Source: CAZRDB01 sp964598695
GTDB lineage: Bacteria; Armatimonadota; Zipacnadia; UBA1398
Assembly (NCBI GenBank): GCA_964598695.1
Contig: CAZRDB010000123.1
Coordinates: forward strand, 1 to 15,177
Direction: 5' to 3'
DNA: 15,177 nt
Shown here: in pieces, positions 8,601 to 15,177 of the stretch
Layout of the letters: the number at the start of each line of letters is the position of its first letter
Numbering within the stretch: the first letter of the stretch is position 1
The notes under the pieces: model-generated
Seen by the model: only the letters and a program-made list of their open reading frames with translations
Database searches by the model: none
Told to the model about the DNA's origin: nothing
Made by a program: the position numbers and the translations under genes

Positions 8601-9586
8601 GCGGCCTCGTGCGGCAGATCCTCACCTTCACCAGGCAGGCGCCGCGCGAGGCGGCCGCCGTGCGGATCGAGCCCATCGTGCGCGAGGCGGCACGCTTCCT
8701 GCGCTCCTCGCTGCCCAGCACGATCCGAATCGAGGAGCGGATCGCCGACACCTGCCGGCCCGTCCTCGCCGACGCGACCCAGATCCACCAGGTGGTGGTC
8801 AACCTCTGCACCAACGCCCACCACGCGATGCGAGACGGCTCCGGCCTGCTCCAACTCTCAGTCGACCCGTACCGGATCGGCCCCGGCGACGAGACGAGCC
8901 TCCCGGCCGGCGACTACGTACGGCTCCGCGTCCGGGACACCGGGTGCGGGATGCCGCCCGAGGTCCGAGAACGGATCTTCGAGCCCTTCTTCACGACCAA
9001 GCCGCAGGGCGAGGGCACCGGCCTCGGCCTCTCGATGAGCCACGGGATCGTCGAGAGCCACGGCGGCGCCATCACGGTCGAGAGCGAGGAGGGCGTCGGC
9101 AGCACGTTCACCGTCCTGCTCCCCTGCACGGAGCTGCGACCGGAGGCGCCCGAGGACGGCGACGACGCGCAGGCCGTCCCCCGCGGGGCCGAGCACGTGC
9201 TGCTCGTCGACGACGAAGGGGCGCTGGTGCTGGCGACGCAGCGCATTCTGGAATCGTTGGGCTACACCGTCGATCCGCACACGAGCAGCCAGAGCGCGCT
9301 CGGGGCCTTCCTCGCCGATCCCGACGCCTACGACCTCGTCGTGAGCGATCAGACCATGCCGGGCATGACGGGGCTCGAACTGGCTGCCCGGATCCGTCGG
9401 ATCCGCCCCTGCGCTCGCTTCCTCCTGATCACCGGCTACAGCCAGCGCCTCGACCCCGGACAGGAGGGGATCGCCCCCGTCTCCCGGGTCCTGCTCAAGC
9501 CCTGCTCACTGAGCCGCCTCGCGACGGCCGTCCGCGCGGTGCTCGACGGCGACCCGGACGAGGGCGCCGCCGCCCTCACTCGGTGA
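5699..9586 (+). CDS. Membrane hybrid sensor histidine kinase: 7TM, four PAS, GAF, HisKA, HATPase, receiver
   Basis: This 1295-residue protein starts at GTG 5699 behind GGAGGAG. Residues 1-232 contain about seven hydrophobic segments with ATNDLHRLLW at 121-130, matching the N-terminal 7TM domain of histidine kinases (HisKA_7TM type). PAS domains follow at about 243-345, 361-470, 489-600 and 614-725, several ending in DITER-type motifs. A GAF domain spans about 739-897 (RHMNVPVLDGERIVVVAGVGNK). The H-box GGIAHDFNN has phospho-acceptor H927; the N-box is at 1035-1039, the G1 box starts at D1080, and the GEGTGLG box is at 1104-1110. A C-terminal receiver (about 1165-1290) has acidic pair D1171/D1172, phospho-acceptor D1217 and K1267. 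All catalytic boxes look intact. It should autophosphorylate on His and pass phosphate to its own receiver. It has no DNA-binding domain and no adjacent response regulator, so the output partner lies elsewhere. The ligand is unknown. Its position between two HzsA-like genes suggests, without proof, that it controls them. Confidence 0.93.
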   Translation: MEHPFTTNLLVALAASLVSLGWAAVLIASTRPRGMTEWQRFSVVLLGAAAAFAACPLAEALLVSPLPKRVLDALGHGVGGFLAAAWVYLLFRYGNPGLPVRRLWLWLGGLVPALLSAAASATNDLHRLLWVEGRAPIGPGEIAKTPGAAYSALLWYGALCSCLCAFVLVRRAARSERVVRSRPLALLTGPVVALLAGVASFLPELGPGRLVVARYAAIATVWTACAYLLTRERPGRLAALSRELLIERTEDAVLVIGTRGDVLDANPAALRLLARARGEAVGRPLRDLAPSLAGRLEAALGDGGEAQVTWGPEDGEVRTYHVLATRLRAPDAALGADALVLRDVTEHARIRAELADERLALRTLIDNLPDRAWVKDRDSRFVVANRLAVEAMRVGDESELIGKSDLDLLGPVSARRFFEDEQEIMRTGVGYRERELRTERPDGSLDYTLSTKMPLRDAEGRVTGLFGHQRSVTVLRSALHAAEESEQRLRQIIRTANEGIVEADLDGRVVFANGRLLAMVGRTEYEVVGCPLADLLFEEDLADHEARMATRRSGLPEAYERRLRRADGSACWCAVSASAVRDVRGEIVGSCAMFTDITERRQAQEELQRAHERLSATVEALPDALVELSPEGVVVAVHPGASRSSEVFTQAMVGRDIRDLLLSPDDERALEALACAVAGGEPAPLVYRFEGDDGSRWFEASLASAGSPGSPDSRAVAAIRDITERKRTSDALRLAEVRLEALLRLNAMTEADEQSITDFALEAAVEITQSRIGYVAFLDASEETLIMHSWSSEAMGECAVHDRTLVYPVATTGLWGEAVRQRKPVITNDYQAANPWKRGVPEGHVRVVRHMNVPVLDGERIVVVAGVGNKVEEYDDTDVRELTLLMQGMWQLVVRRRAVDERRRLEAQIHQNQRLESLGILAGGIAHDFNNILAAIVGYAELAKLRGAHDETGLAHLDHILAASDRARGLVRQILTFTRQAPREAAAVRIEPIVREAARFLRSSLPSTIRIEERIADTCRPVLADATQIHQVVVNLCTNAHHAMRDGSGLLQLSVDPYRIGPGDETSLPAGDYVRLRVRDTGCGMPPEVRERIFEPFFTTKPQGEGTGLGLSMSHGIVESHGGAITVESEEGVGSTFTVLLPCTELRPEAPEDGDDAQAVPRGAEHVLLVDDEGALVLATQRILESLGYTVDPHTSSQSALGAFLADPDAYDLVVSDQTMPGMTGLELAARIRRIRPCARFLLITGYSQRLDPGQEGIAPVSRVLLKPCSLSRLATAVRAVLDGDPDEGAAALTR
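9560..9577. terminator. Possible bidirectional terminator-like hairpin at convergent 3' ends
   Basis: GAGGGCG (9560-9566), loop CCGC, CGCCCTC (9571-9577) form a perfect 7-bp GC stem inside the last codons of the kinase and across the stop codon of the convergent HzsA-like gene. There is no T-tract on either side, so intrinsic termination is doubtful. It is listed because the overlapping genes leave no other room for a terminator. Confidence 0.3.
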
Positions 9587-12500
9587 CGGCAGCCGCGGCG
9601 CGCGCCGGCTCCAGCGTCGCCACGTCGCGCCGCGGGCGAGCCCACGCCTGCGCGACCGCCTCCTCGACCAGCCTGCGGACCTCGGCGTAGTCGGAGTCGG
9701 TCTCCGAGGCGTACACGGCCCGGCCGCAGCGCTCGGTTCCTCCGGCGGACTTCGCGAGCGGCGCGGCGAGGAAGCCCGAGTGCTCCGGCGCCCGCAGGTC
9801 GATCCACCAGCTCCCACTGACCGTCGCCGGGTCATGGCACTCGGCGCAACGGCGCGCGTGGACCTCGGCGAGCCGCGCGTGGAGCTGCACGTCGGCCGCG
9901 GGGTCGTACGGAACCACGGCGGCGCGGCGATCCAGGAACTCCGCGTGGTACGGCGCGTTGACGTCCACCCAGGTCACGAGCCGCAGCCAGTCGTCCTCAG
10001 TCAGGTGAACGCGGTCGGCGTGCGTCGTGTCGAGCACCTCGATGAGCCGGCTCTTCACCGAGCCGAACGCCCAGGGCGGCGTGATCCGGGCGTCGTCGGA
10101 CATGCTCGAGCGCACGACGAGGCCCAGACGGTTGATCGTGAGCCACGAGCGGTTCTCGGCGCCTTCGAGCCCCCCGCTCAGATCGACGCCGTTGGGCGGC
10201 GTCAGGCCGCCGTGGCAGCCGACGCAGTTGCGGTCGAGCACGGGCTGGACATCGCGGAGGTAGCTCACCGCGCCGTCTCCCCATGGCGCGGGGACGAGCG
10301 GGCTGGGCGGCCGCGTCGCCGCGACCGGCACGGCCGGGCTCGACGGCGCCAGGCCCCGCGTCTCGTGGCACCCGTTGCACGAGCGCTGCTCGCCCGGCTG
10401 GAAGCTGATGAACGAGCGCATCCGCCGCACCTCGCGGTGACGCTCGTCGAGCGCCTGAAAGAAGACCGCCGTGTCGGCCGGAAGGCGGAAGTGCGCGCTG
10501 CCGTCCTCCTCGACCGGCACCGTCCCCAGTACGCGGGCCGGGTTCCAGTTGATCATCCGCGTCTTCACGTCGGGCTCGTACCGCAGCCCCCCGGCCTCCA
10601 GCGTGTACGGCCAGGCCAGCCCCTGGGTGATCCGCAGGTACCGGATCGTGCCGCGCGGGACCTCGGGCAGACCCTCGTAGATGTCGGTGACCACGCAGGT
10701 CGCGTCGGTTTGGCCCGCGATCCGCGCGTCGGCCAGTACCGGAGGGCGCTCCCGCGGGCGCAGCGGCGTCGGGCTGAAGGAGGAGATCCCGGGGTTGCGG
10801 TACAGCAGCTCCCGCGTGCCGTACACGTCCACGAGATAGAGCCCGTAGCCGTTCTCGTCGGTCATCCCGCCGTAGGTGTAGGCGACGAGGAAGCTCGCCT
10901 CCGAGAGCGGCCACGGGGTCGCGTACAGCCCCCCGAGGCCCTGCACGCCGCCCTCATGCACGGCGAGGCCCTCCATCCCCCCCTCGGGTGAGACCGACCC
11001 GGGTGTCACGAGCCGCATCGCCTCGGGCGCGTTGATCCCTCTCTTGTGATCGACCACCACCAGCGGGCCGACCGGGAGGGTGTGGTGGCCCGTCGCGATC
11101 GCCACCAGCTTCGGGCTCGCGGGGATCGAGCGCGTCTCCTCCAGCCCCCACGGGTTGCTGAGGTGTTGCTTGTACAGCGCGTCGGCCCCCGTGCCATCGG
11201 GCCGCACCACCCAGATCGACTGGATGTTCGCGAACGAGCGCTCCTGGTACTCCCACCGCGTGTAGGCCAGCAGGCCATTCGCGAGCGGGTGGGGGAGGTA
11301 GTCGCCGTCCTTGGTGTCGCTCAGCCGCTTGATCGTCCCGTCCCGCGCGAGCAGGTAGAGGTTGCAGGAGGTTTCGTCCTTGTCGTTCTCGTTGCACTGC
11401 AGCGAGTAGCCGCAACGCTCCGAGACGAAGGCGATGTCGCCGCTTGGGAGGTAGGTCGGGTCGAGGTCGCTCCAGGGGCCGCTCGTCAGCTGGCGCAAGC
11501 CCCCGCCGTCGATCCCGATCTCGTAGAGGTGGATCGGTTCCTCGGTCCGGCGCAGGGTGTAGCTCGTGGCGCGGTCGAGCCAGCCGGCGACAGGATCGGC
11601 GCTCCGCGCGGCGGCGTAGCCGAAGACGACGCGACGGGCGTCCCAGTTGAGCGCGTAGCCGTGGACGTGGCCCGGCCCGAGCCGGCCCCGCAGGATCGCC
11701 TCGGGCTCCCACGCGGGCGCACGGAGCGAGAGGACCTGGAGGTCGCCGCCCGGGCGCGAGACCCACGGCATGTGGTTGAGACAGACGTCGGGGTACGCCT
11801 GCTGCGTGTGGCGCGTGGTGAACAGCAGGCGATCCACGCCCGCGGCCTCGAGCGCCAGCGCGCGCGCGAGCCATCGGCAGCGCAGGTACAGGCCGTCACG
11901 ACCGTCGGGATCGGCGCCCACCTGCAGCTCCCGCACCGAGAACGCTCGTGCCTCGTCCTCCAGGGCCCCCAGTGACGGAGGAGCCGGCAGACGCGCCTCC
12001 CGCAGCAGCGCGCGGGCTCGGCGGAGGCACTCCTCGGCCGGCGCCGCGAGGAAGGCCCGGCTGTCGGTCCACTCGACCGGCCCCTGGCTCGCGTGCAGCA
12101 CGAGCGCGGCGGGGCCCTCGAGCGCGAGACTTCCGGCCACCTCGACCGGGCCCGGGTCCCGCGCGACGACCGGGTCGCCCATCCTCCGCTCGATCCCGAA
12201 GGGCGTGAGCACCACGAACTCGGGTCGGATCGTGACCGGCTCCGCGAGTGGGCCCGGGGCGACGAGCGTGAGCGTCACCCGGTTGCGGCCGAACCCGAGC
12301 GCCGGCGATTCCGGCCAGCGAAGCTCCCACTCCCCTCCGAGCGAGAACGCGGTGGGTGTCGCCCGCGCCAGCCGCACGGCGCCCGGCAGCGCCCCCGTCG
12401 CATCGCGCAGGGGGATCGCGAACTCGGCCGTCACGCGGTCGCCCGCGATGCGCGTCGCGCCCTCCGCGAGGGCCGCGCCATCGAGGAGAAGGGCGGCTCC

Positions 12501-13430
12501 ATTCGGGGCGAGCGTCACGCGGCGCCCGGCATACTCGAGGAGCGCCGGCGCCGAGGGGCCGCCTCGCGACCAGATGCTCAGCGAACTCTGCGTCGCCGGC
12601 CGGTGGAGCGCCACGTTCTCCTCGGGCCGGTCGGCACGGTAGACCTCGACCTCGTCGAGGTGGAACAAGACGCCGCCCGGCGCGGGCGCCTGGAGCCGGA
12701 CGTAGCGCGCGGTGAGAGCCTCGAACGAGACCTGGAGGGGGCCGGTGGCGTCGACCCCGCCGAAGAACGTCCCCGGGTTGCGGTACACCTCGCGCCACGT
12801 CGCGGCATCGTCGGAGACGAGGACCCTCAGGCTGTCGGCGTTGTGCAGCCCGGGCGCGTAGTCGAGCCGGTTGTACACGACGACCCGTCCGATCGGCGTC
12901 GACGCGCCGAGATCGACCTGCCACCACGGGTCGGGGTCGCCGCCGGTGTGGAAGGCGTAGAGGCCGTTCCGCACCCCGTCGACCGCCCCGGCCGCGTCGA
13001 GCCCTGTCGCCTCGCCCCGGAACGCCGGCGCCCAGCCGCGCGGCAGCTCCGCGGCCACATACAGCCGCTCGAGGTCGTGGCACAGCCGGTAGCGGGGCAT
13101 CCAATCGGCCTCGGGCTCGATGGTCAGGCCGCGCGGCCAGCAGTCGTCCTCCGGGACGCCGTCGAGGGTGGGCGGCGCAAGGCGCGGCACGACCAGGCCC
13201 GCGCGCGTCGTCAGACCGGGCCACTCAACGACACCGCCGGGCAGGCGGAGCGTGCTCGGCTGCGTGAGCTGGGCGAGCCGTTGGGCGTCGTGTCTCCGCC
13301 AGTCCTCCTCGACCATGCGACGGACGTCGGCGAGGGGCTCGGAGGCCACCCACGGAGCGGCCGGAGCCGTTCGAACGAGGAGGGGGAAGAGCAGGAGCGA
13401 CCATGCCACGAGGACACGGCGGCAGCGCAT
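9576..13430 (-). CDS. Secreted HzsA-like triheme c-type cytochrome with CBM9-like and discoidin domains
   Basis: This 1284-residue protein starts at ATG 13430, chosen because it begins a good signal peptide (basic MRCRR, hydrophobic core to about 19, TAPAAP cleavage region). The frame is open further upstream but only with Arg/His-rich sequence, and the Shine-Dalgarno is weak. A CBM9-like module starts at about 88 (TLDGVPEDDCW) and seems to resume at about 298-390 (VTAEFAIPLRD). A discoidin domain (about 139-264, DPWWQVDLG to LDEVEVY) is embedded in it. After a linker come a PD40/HzsA-type propeller (about 560-930) and the heme region: CNGCH 1018-1022, CVGCH 1069-1073 (context DVQPVLDRNCVGCHGG) and CAECH 1195-1199. 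The first two align with the sites of the paralogue at 1254-5270; the third lies in a C-terminal extension. It is likely a periplasmic heme redox protein bound to carbohydrate, substrate unknown. It is convergent with the kinase (11-bp overlap) and divergent from the GH127-like gene. The family is confident, the reaction is not. Confidence 0.87.
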   Translation of the reverse strand: MRCRRVLVAWSLLLFPLLVRTAPAAPWVASEPLADVRRMVEEDWRRHDAQRLAQLTQPSTLRLPGGVVEWPGLTTRAGLVVPRLAPPTLDGVPEDDCWPRGLTIEPEADWMPRYRLCHDLERLYVAAELPRGWAPAFRGEATGLDAAGAVDGVRNGLYAFHTGGDPDPWWQVDLGASTPIGRVVVYNRLDYAPGLHNADSLRVLVSDDAATWREVYRNPGTFFGGVDATGPLQVSFEALTARYVRLQAPAPGGVLFHLDEVEVYRADRPEENVALHRPATQSSLSIWSRGGPSAPALLEYAGRRVTLAPNGAALLLDGAALAEGATRIAGDRVTAEFAIPLRDATGALPGAVRLARATPTAFSLGGEWELRWPESPALGFGRNRVTLTLVAPGPLAEPVTIRPEFVVLTPFGIERRMGDPVVARDPGPVEVAGSLALEGPAALVLHASQGPVEWTDSRAFLAAPAEECLRRARALLREARLPAPPSLGALEDEARAFSVRELQVGADPDGRDGLYLRCRWLARALALEAAGVDRLLFTTRHTQQAYPDVCLNHMPWVSRPGGDLQVLSLRAPAWEPEAILRGRLGPGHVHGYALNWDARRVVFGYAAARSADPVAGWLDRATSYTLRRTEEPIHLYEIGIDGGGLRQLTSGPWSDLDPTYLPSGDIAFVSERCGYSLQCNENDKDETSCNLYLLARDGTIKRLSDTKDGDYLPHPLANGLLAYTRWEYQERSFANIQSIWVVRPDGTGADALYKQHLSNPWGLEETRSIPASPKLVAIATGHHTLPVGPLVVVDHKRGINAPEAMRLVTPGSVSPEGGMEGLAVHEGGVQGLGGLYATPWPLSEASFLVAYTYGGMTDENGYGLYLVDVYGTRELLYRNPGISSFSPTPLRPRERPPVLADARIAGQTDATCVVTDIYEGLPEVPRGTIRYLRITQGLAWPYTLEAGGLRYEPDVKTRMINWNPARVLGTVPVEEDGSAHFRLPADTAVFFQALDERHREVRRMRSFISFQPGEQRSCNGCHETRGLAPSSPAVPVAATRPPSPLVPAPWGDGAVSYLRDVQPVLDRNCVGCHGGLTPPNGVDLSGGLEGAENRSWLTINRLGLVVRSSMSDDARITPPWAFGSVKSRLIEVLDTTHADRVHLTEDDWLRLVTWVDVNAPYHAEFLDRRAAVVPYDPAADVQLHARLAEVHARRCAECHDPATVSGSWWIDLRAPEHSGFLAAPLAKSAGGTERCGRAVYASETDSDYAEVRRLVEEAVAQAWARPRRDVATLEPARAAAAVTE

Positions 13431-13618
13431 CGCGGAACCCCGATCTCCGGCGGCGCGTGCGACCGCGCCGGGCGGTCTGTGCTGCCTGGGGATTCCATGC
13501 GGCCGGTGCTTTCCCTCTCGCGACCGATGGGCCGGGCGGCAGGGATCATCGGCCGCCCCACGAAGGGGGGCGTGCCCATCGGGCATCCTATCGACACACT
13601 GCCTTGGGGAATGGTCAC
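13431..13618. promoter_or_regulatory. Divergent promoter region between the HzsA-like and GH127-like genes
   Basis: These 188 bases must carry the promoters of both flanking genes. Three nested inverted repeats are seen: CCGATGGGC (13524-13532) with GCCCATCGG (13574-13582), 9 of 9 over a 41-base gap; GGGCGGC (13534-13540) with GCCGCCC (13552-13558); and CCGATG (13524-13529) with CATCGG (13547-13552). They could form alternative stems or be operator half-sites. No convincing -35/-10 pair was found. A weak GGGGA lies 8 bases before the ATG at 13619. Confidence 0.4.
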
Positions 13619-15177
13619 ATGCAGAGCGCGATCCTCTCGGGCTTAGCCTCGCTCCTCCTCACTTCGACTCCCGCGTACCACGCCCCCCTCGCACCGGGTG
13701 ACGTGGAGTACCGCGACGAGCTTGCGACCCGCTACATGGCCGCCACCGCGAACATCCTCACCCGGCCCGACCGCTACCCGATCAGCAGCTTCCGCTCGAA
13801 CATCACCGGCGAGCCGGGCGCCCTGTGGGTCGGTTGGCCGGGCGACCAGGTGGGCCGCTGGTTCACCCTCCTGCGCGGGGCGCAGGCGAAGGGCTGGACG
13901 CCGGCCGCCCGCAGCCGGGCCGAGGTCGCCGAGGCCGTGCTCCCCCTCCAGAACCATCGGGGCGACCTGGGCCCCGCCCTGCCGATCGACCAGAAGGACG
14001 GCCGGGTCCCCTCCGGCCACGCCTTCGCGCTCCGCGGGATGGTCGACGCGTACCTCGACACCGGCGAGGCGCGCTACCTCGAGGCCGCGCGGGGACTCGC
14101 GCGGTACTTCGAGCAGGCGGCGCCGACCTGGCGCGAGGCCGAGAACGGCGGGCTCCACTGCTTCTACGGCCATTGCCTCGACGGTCTCGTGGCCCTCTAC
14201 GAGGTTGGGGGCGACACGTGGGCTCTCGACCTGGCCCGCGCGCTGTCCCGCCACGTCGGCCGGAGCGGACACACCCACCACAGCCTCTCGATGTGCCGCG
14301 GCGTCCTCGACCTGTACCGCGTCACCGGCGACCCGGAGGTCCTCGCCCGCGCCGAGGACTACCTGACCTGGTGCCGGGAGAGCCGCACCGTCAGCGGAGG
14401 ACTGCCCGAGGCGATGCCCGCCTCCGCGCAGGACGAGGGCTGCGGGCTCTCCGACTACATCGTCGCGAGCCTGATGGCCTACTCGGTCACCGGGCAGATC
14501 GGCTACCTCGACGATGCCGAGCGCACCCTCACCAACCATTTCTTCATGAACCAGTTCCACACGGGCGGCTTCGGCCATCGAGGCTTCGGCCAGGAGGTGG
14601 TCGGGGGCAAGGAGTGGCAGGGCTGGGACGGCGCATACGGCAGCGAGAACCCCGGCTGCTGCTCGCTGTGGGGCCAGTGGGCCCTGGGCCAGCTCGGACG
14701 CTGGATCGTCACCACCGAGGGCGACCGCGTCGAGGTCAATCTCTACCCCCAGGCGGTCGTCCATCTGCGCGAGCGGGGCGTGCGGATCGAGATCGCCAGC
14801 GACTTCCCCCGCACCCGCCGGGCGACGCTCACCCTCGCGGCTGAACGGCCCGAGCGCTTCGCGCTCGCGCTCCGGGTGCCGGCCTGGGCCGAGGAGGTCG
14901 TCGCCGTTTGCGACGGACGCCGCTACGCCGGCGCGGAGCCGGGACGGCTCGTCATCGATCGGGTCTGGCAGGGGACGGAGACGGTCGAGGTCACCTTCCG
15001 CTCCGGGCTGCGGATCGAGCGCGGCCCGGCCGGCGATCCCCCCCTCGGCGCGGTCTTCGACGGCCCCGTGTGCCTGGCGCTCTCCTCTGCCACGGCCGAC
15101 GTCTCCACCATCCGCCGGATCCGCGTCGAGCCCGATGGACGGCCCGAGGCGGGGCCCGAGGGCGTGGTGCTGGCCTA
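13619..15177 (+). CDS. GH127-like (DUF1680) beta-L-arabinofuranosidase family protein, 3' end outside window
   Basis: The frame runs from ATG 13619 and is open at the right edge, showing 519 residues. The N-terminus (MQSAILSGLASLLLTSTPAYHA) is a plausible but weak signal peptide. An alpha/alpha-barrel of the six-hairpin glycosidase type follows, then a beta-sandwich with ALRVPAWAE and DRVWQGTETVEVTF, typical of DUF1680/GH127. In the characterised enzyme HypBA1 zinc is held by Glu338, Cys340, Cys417 and Cys418, with Cys417 as nucleophile. The matching residues here are E273 and C275 (DEGCG) and C347, C348 (NPGCCSLWG), with spacing close to the model. E264 (GGLPEAMP) is a candidate acid/base. 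The protein should release beta-L-arabinofuranose or a related sugar by retaining hydrolysis, probably in the periplasm; true substrate unknown. It is transcribed divergently from the HzsA-like gene across 188 bp, so the two may be co-regulated. Confidence 0.85.
   Translation, partial: MQSAILSGLASLLLTSTPAYHAPLAPGDVEYRDELATRYMAATANILTRPDRYPISSFRSNITGEPGALWVGWPGDQVGRWFTLLRGAQAKGWTPAARSRAEVAEAVLPLQNHRGDLGPALPIDQKDGRVPSGHAFALRGMVDAYLDTGEARYLEAARGLARYFEQAAPTWREAENGGLHCFYGHCLDGLVALYEVGGDTWALDLARALSRHVGRSGHTHHSLSMCRGVLDLYRVTGDPEVLARAEDYLTWCRESRTVSGGLPEAMPASAQDEGCGLSDYIVASLMAYSVTGQIGYLDDAERTLTNHFFMNQFHTGGFGHRGFGQEVVGGKEWQGWDGAYGSENPGCCSLWGQWALGQLGRWIVTTEGDRVEVNLYPQAVVHLRERGVRIEIASDFPRTRRATLTLAAERPERFALALRVPAWAEEVVAVCDGRRYAGAEPGRLVIDRVWQGTETVEVTFRSGLRIERGPAGDPPLGAVFDGPVCLALSSATADVSTIRRIRVEPDGRPEAGPEGVVLA

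Noticed and set aside
6419..8854. An 811-codon minus-strand open frame antisense to the kinase
   Set aside because: The plus-strand frame holds intact PAS, GAF and kinase boxes; the antisense product has no recognisable domain.
13431..13586. A 52-codon upstream extension of the second HzsA-like gene
   Set aside because: It would bury the signal peptide and has charged, structure-free sequence; the ATG at 13430 gives a proper signal peptide.
12093..13646. A 517-codon plus-strand open frame antisense to the second HzsA-like gene
   Set aside because: It overlaps the signal peptide and domain-coding region of a real gene and the start of the GH127-like gene, and shows only low-complexity charged sequence.
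1..15177. tRNA or rRNA genes, CRISPR arrays, transposases or insertion-sequence ends
   Set aside because: None was seen on reading both strands; the spacers are too short and contain no direct repeats or RNA-gene hallmarks.

Overview
The window is very GC-rich (about 70 % by eye) bacterial DNA. It holds large secreted c-type cytochromes with carbohydrate-binding modules, GTG as well as ATG starts, and long antisense shadow frames. Hydrazine-synthase-alpha-like (HzsA-like) heme proteins combined with discoidin and CBM9-like domains and 'VQPVLDRNC-xx-CH' heme sites are typical of Planctomycetota and relatives, so a planctomycete is the best guess. This rests on gene content only; no rRNA or other phylogenetic marker is present.

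Layout, left to right: (1) 1-1163, minus, an NHL-repeat protein with an N-terminal thioredoxin/TlpA domain (NHLRC2-like), cut by the window edge. (2) 1164-1253, a short spacer with two strong inverted repeats. (3) 1254-5270, minus, an HzsA-like protein: discoidin domains, CBM9-like module, PD40-type propeller and two CxxCH heme sites. Its reading frame continues upstream to 5387 and still encodes discoidin sequence, but there is no credible start or signal peptide, so the 5' end looks truncated. (4) 5388-5698, a gene-free region between divergent genes. (5) 5699-9586, plus, a 1295-residue membrane hybrid histidine kinase (7TM, four PAS, GAF, HisKA, HATPase, receiver). (6) 9576-13430, minus, a second, intact HzsA-like protein with a signal peptide and three CxxCH sites, convergent with the kinase and overlapping its 3' end by 11 bp. 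(7) 13431-13618, a divergent promoter region. (8) 13619-15177, plus, a GH127-like (DUF1680, beta-L-arabinofuranosidase family) glycosidase with the family's Glu/Cys/Cys-Cys zinc site, cut by the right edge.

Taken together the locus pairs exported heme proteins that appear built to bind glycans with a glycan-cleaving enzyme, an exported thioredoxin-like protein and a multi-input sensor kinase. A periplasmic redox/glycan system under two-component control is a reasonable hypothesis. The chemistry of the HzsA-like proteins is unknown, and nothing here shows hydrazine synthesis: no HzsB/HzsC partner genes are present.
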